Positions 29,619 to 36,299 of a DNA stretch of 36,299 bases are shown here, one piece after another. Both the position numbers and the translations under genes were made by a program. Position 1 is the stretch's first letter. The number at the start of each line of letters is the position of its first letter. The stretch spans positions 1 to 36,299 of the forward strand of contig JASJCE010000020.1 in assembly GCA_030066155.1 (NCBI GenBank). The letters run 5' to 3'. The notes below the pieces were generated by a model. It made no database searches, was not told where the DNA came from, and saw only the letters and a list, made by a program, of their open reading frames with translations. Origin of the DNA: Desulfobacterales bacterium (GTDB taxonomy: Bacteria > Desulfobacterota > Desulfobacteria > Desulfobacterales > JAFDCJ01).

Positions 29619-30860
29619 TCAGGATTTGTATTTTGACAGAATCAAGGTTCCATTGGTACCGCCGAAACCAAAAGAGTTGGTCATTGCATTCTCAACCTTG
29701 GCCTCGCGAGCGGTATTGGGGACATAATCCAGGTCGCACTCCTCGTCCTGATTCTCATAATTGATGGTCGGAGGGATCAAGTCGTGGTAAACCGTCAGAG
29801 CCGTGAAAACCGTCTCCACTCCACCGGCGCCGCCCAGCAGATGGCCGGTCATTGACTTGGTTGAACTGACGGCCAAGGAATACGCATAATCCTTGAAAAC
29901 GGATTTGATGGCACGGGTTTCATAGAGATCGTTTAATTCAGTGGAAGTGCCATGGGCATTGATGTAGTCAATTTCGTCTGCTTCGAAACCGGCATCCTCG
30001 ATGGCGGCCTGCATGCAGCGGACGGCACCATTGCCGTCCGGAGGCGGTGAGGTCATGTGATATCCATCGCCGGTCATACCGTAGCCGGTAACTTCGGCAT
30101 AGATTCTGGCATCCCGGGCGAGAGCGTGGTCAAGGGCCTCTAAAATTAATATACCACCGCCTTCTCCCACGACAAAACCATCCCGGTCGCGGTCAAATGG
30201 GCGGGACGCTTTTTCAGGTTCATCGTTACGGGTGGAAAGCGCTTTCATGGAATTAAAGCCGGCCACGCAGGAAGGGCTGATGACGGCCTCGGTGCCGCCC
30301 GTAATCATCGCATCGGCCGCTCCATTCTGGATGAGTTTAAACGAATTGCCAACAGCGTGGGTTCCAGCGGCACAGGCGGTCGCCAGAGAGGAATTCGGAC
30401 CCTTGGCGCCAAAAAGGATAGAGATCATGCCGGGGGCCATGTTGCCAATCATCATGGGGATAAAAAAGGGACTGACCCGCTTGGGTCCCTGATTGGAAAC
30501 CCGCAATACCGTATCTTCCATAAATCTCAACCCGCCAAGACCACAACCGGTTATGGCGCCGATCCGGTATTCATTGGAGCTATCAATAACGAGGCCGGAA
30601 TCATCAATAGCCATGCGGCTCGCCGCCAGGGCAAAAGCGATAAACGGTTCGACCCGTTTGGCATCTTTTTTGGGCATGAAATCCTCAGGGTTAAAATCCT
30701 TGACCTCGGCGGCAATTTTCGTTTGATAGTCAGTCGTGTCAAAACGGGTAATTTCGGCAATGCCGGATTTACCGGCGCACAGAGATTTCCACGTTTGCTC
30801 AACACCGATGCCCACAGGGGTAACAAGCCCCAGACCTGTTATGACAACCCGTCTATTCAA
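29619..30860 (-). CDS. fabF: Beta-ketoacyl-ACP synthase II (FabF)
   Basis: A 413-residue condensing enzyme that elongates acyl-ACP with malonyl-ACP. The Cys-His-His triad is intact: Cys in ATACAAGTHAVG, His in NAHGTSTELND and His in STKSMTGHLLGGAGG. The length is typical for FabF. The start is TTG (30858-30860) with GAGGAAA just upstream. It is the last gene of a minus-strand fab series (fabG, acpP, fabF), and nrdR follows after 191 bp in which I see nothing distinctive. Confidence 0.96.
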   Translation of the reverse strand: MNRRVVITGLGLVTPVGIGVEQTWKSLCAGKSGIAEITRFDTTDYQTKIAAEVKDFNPEDFMPKKDAKRVEPFIAFALAASRMAIDDSGLVIDSSNEYRIGAITGCGLGGLRFMEDTVLRVSNQGPKRVSPFFIPMMIGNMAPGMISILFGAKGPNSSLATACAAGTHAVGNSFKLIQNGAADAMITGGTEAVISPSCVAGFNSMKALSTRNDEPEKASRPFDRDRDGFVVGEGGGILILEALDHALARDARIYAEVTGYGMTGDGYHMTSPPPDGNGAVRCMQAAIEDAGFEADEIDYINAHGTSTELNDLYETRAIKSVFKDYAYSLAVSSTKSMTGHLLGGAGGVETVFTALTVYHDLIPPTINYENQDEECDLDYVPNTAREAKVENAMTNSFGFGGTNGTLILSKYKS

Positions 30861-31051
30861 ATTTCCTCACTTTCAGCCAGAACTAAAATCCATCTGAGAC
30901 CAACATGCATGTGATCAATAACCGCAAACCGGCAGTGCCAAAGAATGAACGCCTATGCCCATCCTGACGGTCAACCGGTTTGACGCGACCCGGCTGCGTC
31001 ATCATGCCTTGTCAACTCGCCGGACCCAATGCTCCCGGCGAGGCGCCAATT

Positions 31052-31279
31052 CTAATGTTCGTGTACGTAAGCGATGGCGTCTTTGACAGTTGCGATTTTT
31101 TCGGCATCTTCATCCGAAATTTCCACATCGAATTCTTCTTCCATGGACATTATTAATTCGACCAGATCGAGAGAATCCGCCCCCAGGTCATCCACAAAAG
31201 ACGCTTCTGGAACCACTTCTTCCGGATCCACACTCAACTTTTCTGCAATGATCTTCTTAACTTTATCTTCTATCGACAT
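31052..31279 (-). CDS. acpP: Acyl carrier protein
   Basis: A 75-residue acidic acyl carrier protein. Ser in [10 protein letters not shown] is the site for 4'-phosphopantetheine. It shuttles growing acyl chains between the fab enzymes. It has the expected length and a strong Shine-Dalgarno (GGAGG) upstream. It lies between fabG (106-bp gap) and fabF (191-bp gap), the classical order. Confidence 0.97.
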   Translation of the reverse strand: MSIEDKVKKIIAEKLSVDPEEVVPEASFVDDLGADSLDLVELIMSMEEEFDVEISDEDAEKIATVKDAIAYVHEH

Positions 31280-31385
31280 TCGCCTTGCCTCCTCCCCCGG
31301 ATACCTCCGGAAATAATAGTTGTTGATTATTTTTTGGTTAAATTGGTTTCAATCGTTCTAAACGGACTCGACCCTCACAATCATC

Positions 31386-32132
31386 TCACATATACATGCC
31401 GCCGTTCACCTGTATCACCTGGCCGGTTATGTAAGCTGCTTCATCGGATGCGAGGAAGACAACCGCTGCCGCAATGTCTTCCGGCGTCCCGACCCGACCG
31501 AGTGGTATCTGGCTGATCATCATCTCCTTGGCCTTATCGGCAAGGCCCGTGGTCATATCCGTATCCACATAACCCGGCGCAACCACATTGGCGGTGATAC
31601 CCCGGGATGCCAACTCTTTGGCAACGCCTTTGGTCAGGCCGATGATGCCGGCTTTTGATGCGACGTAATTGGCCTGACCTGGATTCCCGCTCATCCCTAC
31701 CACGGAAGAAACGTTGACAATACGGCCCGATCGCTGCTTCATCATGGTTTTGGTGACTGCTTTTATACAGTTGAAAGTTCCCTTCAGGTTAATATCGAGG
31801 ACATCGTCCCAGTCAGCTGATTTCATCCGGACGATCAGCCCGTCTCGGGTGATGCCCGCGTTGTTGACCAGAACATCGATGCGTCCGGTTTGATCCAGGG
31901 CCCGCCCGACAAATTCGGCAACATCTTTTTCGTCGGCAACATTCACCTGAAGGCTGGTCGCACTTCCGCCGGCTTCGGCCACCAGTCTTTCCGTTTCAAC
32001 CGCAGCCCCGGCCGCCGATGAGTAATTAAAGTAAATTCGGTTTTCGGGTCGGGCAAACGCTTTGCAAATCCCTCTGCCGATTCCCCGGGATCCACCCGTT
32101 ACCAGGATCGTCCGCTTGGCGTCGTCTGTCAT
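31386..32132 (-). CDS. fabG: 3-oxoacyl-ACP reductase (FabG)
   Basis: A 248-residue short-chain dehydrogenase. The NADPH-binding motif is TGGSRGIGRGI at residues 13-23, and the catalytic Ser-Tyr-Lys set is seen in VSSVVGMSG and NYVASKAG. In fatty acid synthesis it reduces 3-oxoacyl-ACP; the acpP-fabF context supports that role. The Shine-Dalgarno (GAGAGG) lies within the end of the upstream acyl-CoA dehydrogenase gene, two bases before, so the two are almost certainly translated in a coupled way. Confidence 0.94.
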   Translation of the reverse strand: MTDDAKRTILVTGGSRGIGRGICKAFARPENRIYFNYSSAAGAAVETERLVAEAGGSATSLQVNVADEKDVAEFVGRALDQTGRIDVLVNNAGITRDGLIVRMKSADWDDVLDINLKGTFNCIKAVTKTMMKQRSGRIVNVSSVVGMSGNPGQANYVASKAGIIGLTKGVAKELASRGITANVVAPGYVDTDMTTGLADKAKEMMISQIPLGRVGTPEDIAAAVVFLASDEAAYITGQVIQVNGGMYM

Positions 32133-32134
32133 TA

Positions 32135-33802
32135 TTACCTCTCAAAAACCATGTCGGCCAGTTGATCCATGTCCGGTATCCGATTGCACATACCGGTTGC
32201 CAACTCGTTGTGGGAAATCTTCGCCAGAAATTCGGCGGTCGCCGCCCCATCGAATTGACCGCTGCCGACGACGATGTCGAGGATTTTGTGGTAAACAACT
32301 TGCGAAACCTCGCCGGCAAAAAGCCTGGCGATAATCTTTAGCTTATCAGCATCGGAATCACCCCGTTCAATAGCCCGGCGGGCTTTGCGTGCCAGGCTGG
32401 CGCCGATCTCGACATGTACCGCCATGTCCGCCAGTGCAAACATAATGATCTGCTGGCGGGTTAGGCGATTGTCATTGACCAGAGAGATGACCTGATTCAA
32501 TGCGTCAGCCGAGAGGGCGTAAGGTCGACAGCCCAGATCAGCAGATTCGGCATGCAGCTGATTCATTTCGTCCCTGATGGACTGATAAAATTCACCTTTT
32601 GTTTTGCGGGTTTTCTTCCAGCGCATGGTACTGATCAGGGTTTGCTGAATTTCGCTGGTGCCTTCGTAAATGCAGGTAATACGAACATCCCGCTTGATCT
32701 TTTCAACCTCATATTCAGCAATGTAGCCATATCCTCCCAGAGCCTGCATGCAATCCTCGGCCGCCTTATTGGCGGTCTCCGTGGCGTACAGTTTGGCAAT
32801 GGAACCTTCAACTTCGAGATCCTGCTCGCCTGCATCCAACCGTTCAGCGACCTCCTCTATGTATGCGTCCACAGCGGTCAGCCGGACCACATGCGGCACA
32901 ATCAATTTGTGTGTGTAGCCCTGCTTTTCGGACAAAGTCGTTTTAAACTGAACTCGTTCTTTGGAGTAAGGAATGGCAATTTCGAGGGCGGCTTCTCCGC
33001 CGCCCAGGGCCATAGCTGCAACCATCAGGCGGGTATAGCCGAAAACCTTGCTGGCCTGTTTGATACCATGCCCCGGGACGCCTCCGATCAGGTTTTTAAC
33101 CGGCACGAATACATCGGTGAAGGTTAGCGGGGAAGTGTTTGAAGCCCGGATGCCATGTTTCTCTTCCCCTTTACCGGCAACATAGCCTTCGGTGCCTTTT
33201 TCCACCACGAAAAAAGTAGCCCCCTCGGGCGTATTGGCCAATACTGTGATGTAATCGGCATACAGACCGGTGGAGATAAACTGCTTGCTGCCGTTTATAA
33301 CATACCCGGTGATCTCTCCGGCATCGTCTGTGATTGGATCGGCCTTGGTTTTGATGGCCACCAGATTGCTGCCGGCATCCGGCTCGGTCACGGCATAAGC
33401 GACCAGGGTGTCGCCTTCGGCTATGCGGCCAAGCCATTTCGCTTTCTGTTCTTCCGTACCACCGACAATCAACGGATCGGCCCCGAGCTGTATGGCAAAA
33501 AAGGCGGTTGTAACCCCCAGACAGATCTTTGCCATTTCACGCGTAATGGCACAGCTGTCCCGGGCACCGCCTCCCATACCACCGTATTCTTCAGGAATCA
33601 TCAACAGCTGCAGCCCGATCTCGGGCCCCAGCATCTCACGAATCGTATCCTCCGGAAAAATCTCGTCTTTGTCATACTCTAGAATTTTATCCTTGGTTAA
33701 AAGCCTTTTTCTAAGCTGACCGATAGTGTCGAGAACCATCTGTCTGGATTCGAAATCCAAACCTGTCAGTTCGTTAGCCCCGGAAGTAAAATCTGCTGCC
33801 AT
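32135..33802 (-). CDS. Acyl-CoA dehydrogenase family protein
   Basis: A 555-residue FAD enzyme of the acyl-CoA dehydrogenase superfamily. The fold is recognisable from YAVTEPDAGSNLVAIKTKA (flavin and substrate region), GSKQFISTGLYADYI, and QALGGYGYIAEYEVEKIKRD followed by CIYEGTSEIQQ, where the Glu in YEGTS is at the usual catalytic-base position. A C-terminal extension of about 150 helical residues is typical of a long subgroup. It would oxidise acyl-CoA to enoyl-CoA and pass electrons to ETF. Its coupling to fabG (2-bp gap) is unexpected for a beta-oxidation enzyme. AAGGA lies about 10 bp before the ATG, inside a 16-bp sequence repeated within the coding region. Confidence 0.92.
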   Translation of the reverse strand: MAADFTSGANELTGLDFESRQMVLDTIGQLRKRLLTKDKILEYDKDEIFPEDTIREMLGPEIGLQLLMIPEEYGGMGGGARDSCAITREMAKICLGVTTAFFAIQLGADPLIVGGTEEQKAKWLGRIAEGDTLVAYAVTEPDAGSNLVAIKTKADPITDDAGEITGYVINGSKQFISTGLYADYITVLANTPEGATFFVVEKGTEGYVAGKGEEKHGIRASNTSPLTFTDVFVPVKNLIGGVPGHGIKQASKVFGYTRLMVAAMALGGGEAALEIAIPYSKERVQFKTTLSEKQGYTHKLIVPHVVRLTAVDAYIEEVAERLDAGEQDLEVEGSIAKLYATETANKAAEDCMQALGGYGYIAEYEVEKIKRDVRITCIYEGTSEIQQTLISTMRWKKTRKTKGEFYQSIRDEMNQLHAESADLGCRPYALSADALNQVISLVNDNRLTRQQIIMFALADMAVHVEIGASLARKARRAIERGDSDADKLKIIARLFAGEVSQVVYHKILDIVVGSGQFDGAATAEFLAKISHNELATGMCNRIPDMDQLADMVFER

Positions 33803-34086
33803 CTGTCTTTATCCTTGGTTAAATTTCAGCACTCGGATACTGTCATCCGACCGAAGTATCGTTGATATGTTGGTTAATACTGGGATTCCGTCAAAAGTTG
33901 ATTTTTAGAATGGGAAAAGGTGGATATCCTAAAAAGTCATTCGAGACGTCGATTTCATATTCACTTGAAGAATTTTGCAGCATAACCGGAAATAATGGAG
34001 TTGTGCATTTCTGAATCAGCTTGGACTTATTTAAGATTCGGATTCTCACTACTGCGTTGAATAAAGGTTAGAACCATTTCTAACGT

Positions 34087-34269
34087 TTAATTCTCGTCTG
34101 TTGTTACAACAGTGCGACCTCTGTAGGAACCACAACTTGGACAGGCATGATGCGGCAGCGTCGCTTCACCGCATTCAGGACAGGTCGAAAGATTGGGTGC
34201 TGCCGCTTTTTTGTGGGTTCTTCGCTTGTCACGCTTCGATTTCGACGTTTTTCGCTTCGGGACCGCCAT
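34087..34269 (-). CDS. rpmF: 50S ribosomal protein L32, zinc-ribbon form
   Basis: A 60-residue L32. The basic N-terminus [17 protein letters not shown] is followed by a zinc ribbon with CPECG and CPSCG pairs, making it the zinc-binding form. TAGGAG lies 7 bp before the ATG. In many bacteria rpmF leads a plsX-fabH-fabD-fabG operon; here plsX, fabH and fabD are missing and an acyl-CoA dehydrogenase follows after 284 bp. A TTGACT about 90 bp upstream on the minus strand may belong to its promoter, but no convincing -10 box follows. Confidence 0.95.
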   Translation of the reverse strand: MAVPKRKTSKSKRDKRRTHKKAAAPNLSTCPECGEATLPHHACPSCGSYRGRTVVTTDEN

Positions 34270-34727
34270 AAGTAATCTCCTAACTATCTAATATATTTAT
34301 AAAATATTGTTTAAAAAGCGCTAACTGAAATGATGCGTTCTAGTAATTTAAATTAAACATAAAGTCAAGCAATTTTCGCACGGTTATTGAAATTTGTATG
34401 CTTGTGCTGTTTTGCCTTCTATGTTATGGAATGGTCCCGTTTGATAGCAAATACTATATTATAACCGATTAATATCATTTGTCAAATTTAATTGGTGCCA
34501 TGGTTTGATGACATTTGTTTTTTTAATAAGTGCAGGATCTTAGGAAAATGGAAACTGCGATAGTGATCCGTAAAATATCCATTATCTCAATAAATCTTTA
34601 CTTAATATTTACTCAAATGAGCTATTTCTAGTAATTCAGAAAAAAAGTTATTTAATATAATTATAATAGCTTATCAAATATTCTGGGAGCCGGGATTAAC
34701 TTTTTATCAAAATAGATAGGCAAAATT
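34270..34727. other. AT-rich divergent region between rpmF and gltX
   Basis: This region is distinctly richer in A and T than its surroundings. It should hold promoters for both rpmF (minus) and gltX (plus), but I cannot fix either with confidence. No ORF with a Shine-Dalgarno, no heptad array and no RNA gene was recognised in it. Confidence 0.45.
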
Positions 34728-36149
34728 ATGCAAAAAATTATTACAAGATTTCCCCCCAGCCCGACCGGCTATCTGCACGTCGGCGGCGCTCGAACGGCGT
34801 TGTTCAACTGGTTGTACGCCCGTCACAGCCAGGGCGAATTTATCTTACGCATAGAAGATACGGATATCAAGCGATCGACCCAGGCATCGGTAGATGCTAT
34901 TTTTGAGGCTCTTGAATGGCTTAAGATAGATTGGGACGCGGGGCCTTTTTTTCAATCCCAACGTTTCGACATTTACCGCGAGTATATTCAAAAGTTGATC
35001 GATTCCGGTAACGCCTATCACTGTACTTGCACTCCGGAAGAAATAGAAGCTATGCGACAGAAGGCTATGGCGCGCGGAGATAAACCTCGCTATGACGGTA
35101 CCTGCCGGGAAAAGGGATTGGGCAAAACGCCGGATGCGGTGGTGCGCTTCAAAGTGCCACAAAGGGGAACCACCGTGGTCGAAGACGTCATCAAAGGTAA
35201 TATCGCGTTTCAGAATGATGAGTTGGATGATTTTGTCATCTGCCGCAGTGACGAAACGCCCACCTATAACTTCGTCGTGGTCGTTGATGATATTACCATG
35301 AACATCAACACCATTATCAGAGGCGACGACCACGTGATGAATACACCCAAGCAGATTTTGCTCTATCACGCTCTGGGAAGTCCGCTGCCGACATTTGGTC
35401 ATGTGCCCATGGTGCTCGGCAAGGACAAGGCCCGTCTGAGCAAACGGCACGGGGCCATGTCGGTGACCGCTTACCGCGATATGGGCTATTTGCCCGATGC
35501 CTTCATCAATTATCTGGTTCGGCTCGGCTGGTCCCATGGTGACCAGGAATTCTTTACCCGCGATGAACTTATCCGCGTCTTTGACATAAAAAATATCGGC
35601 CGTTCGGCCGGTGTGTTTGACATCGAGAAACTCCAGGCCATCAATGCCGACCATATCCAGGCTGCCGGTCCAGGCGACCTGGTAGAACCGCTAAAACCGT
35701 TCATGAAAGAACTTGGAATCGAGATAGAAGCTGGTGATTATGTCGATCGCGTCATCAAAACCCTAAAGCCCCGCAGCAAGACCCTGGCCGGCATGGCGGA
35801 TGCGTCCCTGTTCTACTTTAAAAATGACATCGTTTATGAAGAAAAAGCGGCCCGCAAATTCCTGAAACCGGCCGTTCTGGAACCGCTGCGATTGCTGGCC
35901 GAAGGGCTCGCGTCTTCCGCCGATTTTAGCGAAAAAGCCCTCGAAGACGTGTTTAAGTCGGTAATGGATTCAACCGGGTTGAAACTGGGTAAAATCGCCC
36001 AACCGGTGCGCGTCGCGCTGACCGGAAAAACCGCCAGTCCGGGTATTTTCGAAATTATCGCCATCATTGGCAAAGATCGCGTACTGCAGCGCCTGGATAA
36101 GGCAGTTGCGTTTATTGAAGGCAAAGCAGAGTCGACTGGCAGGGGATAA
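34728..36149 (+). CDS. gltX: Glutamyl-tRNA synthetase
   Basis: A 473-residue class I synthetase. The HIGH-like motif is in PSPTGYLHVGGARTALF, the KMSKS-like motif in KARLSKRHGAMS, and a zinc site appears as CTCTPEE with a later YDGTC. The C-terminal anticodon-binding region has the bacterial GltX form. A tRNA-Gln gene follows 84 bp later; in bacteria lacking GlnRS a non-discriminating GluRS charges tRNA-Gln with Glu for GatCAB to amidate, but the window cannot show whether this enzyme does so. The upstream Shine-Dalgarno is weak (ATAGGC). Confidence 0.96.
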   Translation: MQKIITRFPPSPTGYLHVGGARTALFNWLYARHSQGEFILRIEDTDIKRSTQASVDAIFEALEWLKIDWDAGPFFQSQRFDIYREYIQKLIDSGNAYHCTCTPEEIEAMRQKAMARGDKPRYDGTCREKGLGKTPDAVVRFKVPQRGTTVVEDVIKGNIAFQNDELDDFVICRSDETPTYNFVVVVDDITMNINTIIRGDDHVMNTPKQILLYHALGSPLPTFGHVPMVLGKDKARLSKRHGAMSVTAYRDMGYLPDAFINYLVRLGWSHGDQEFFTRDELIRVFDIKNIGRSAGVFDIEKLQAINADHIQAAGPGDLVEPLKPFMKELGIEIEAGDYVDRVIKTLKPRSKTLAGMADASLFYFKNDIVYEEKAARKFLKPAVLEPLRLLAEGLASSADFSEKALEDVFKSVMDSTGLKLGKIAQPVRVALTGKTASPGIFEIIAIIGKDRVLQRLDKAVAFIEGKAESTGRG

Positions 36150-36232
36150 AAAATAGAAGGTGAGAAGGCGAATGCCGAAAAAAATCTTGACCCCATAAAA
36201 AATATTTTGTAATAAATAAGGTTACCAAACAC

Positions 36233-36299
36233 TGAGGGATCGTCTAGCGGCAGGACGACGGGTTCTGGCCCCGTTAACCCAGGTTCGAATCCTGGTCCC
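36233..36299 (+). tRNA. tRNA-Gln (anticodon CUG), 3' end outside the window
   Basis: The cloverleaf can be drawn by eye: acceptor 5' strand TGAGGGA, D stem GTC/GAC, anticodon stem ACGGG/CCCGT with loop TTCTGGC (anticodon CTG, reading CAG), and T arm CCAGG-TTCGAAT-CCTGG. The window ends after TCCC, so the last three acceptor bases and the discriminator base are missing. Confidence 0.9.

Overview
The window looks like chromosomal DNA of a Desulfobacterota (former Deltaproteobacteria), probably a sulfate-reducer-like anaerobe known from a metagenome. This is an inference from several things seen together: a DsrE-like/TusA sulfur-carrier pair, bacterial enhancer-binding proteins without a nearby flagellar or nitrogen locus, a nrdR-ribD-ribE-ribBA-ribH-nusB operon, zinc-ribbon forms of L28 and L32, an archaeal-type ProRS, and an acyl-CoA dehydrogenase inside a fab cluster. 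Base composition is moderate and coding density high. No transposase, integrase, phage gene or CRISPR array is visible.

Layout. 1-5250: a fragment of a second tusA, then (minus strand) tusA, a DsrE-family gene and a MarR regulator; then pal (plus) and two minus-strand AAA+ regulators. 5573-13562 (mostly plus): an XPD/DinG-like helicase with a RecB-type nuclease domain, a DUF4124 protein, a UbiA/MenA-like prenyltransferase with a CPBP protease, an unknown minus-strand gene, a TraB-family membrane protein and a SPOR-NlpC/P60 lipoprotein. 13568-21094: purN, trxA, bamD and rpmB, then the minus-strand series ispG-proS-rel. 21420-24295: a small duplicated-module protein, an MltF-like lytic transglycosylase and an MBL-fold hydrolase. 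24577-29427: nrdR and the riboflavin operon ending in nusB. 29619-34269: rpmF, acyl-CoA dehydrogenase, fabG, acpP, fabF. 34728-36299: gltX and a tRNA-Gln(CUG) cut by the window edge.

Most genes are housekeeping: cell envelope (pal, bamD, mltF-like, NlpC/P60), cofactors (riboflavin, isoprenoid and quinone side chain), lipid synthesis, translation and the stringent response. Three promoters stand out: two perfect TTGACA-17-TATAAT boxes (DUF4124 gene, trxA) and a strong one for pal.

The most unusual content lies between genes. At least six sequence-unrelated families of degenerate 7-bp tandem repeats occur, several as inverted arms around a unique core. They cluster just after stop codons, and three genes (helicase, nrdR, nusB) have their last codons or stop codon inside such an array. 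Two copies of one composite element (about 250-265 bp, heptad arms plus a partly conserved core) lie at 2054-2300 and 8905-9169 in opposite orientations. A second highlight is a pair of adjacent AAA+ regulators: one keeps an intact receiver domain but has lost GAFTGA, the arginine fingers, the sensor II arginine and the DNA-binding domain; its partner has all of these but no receiver.
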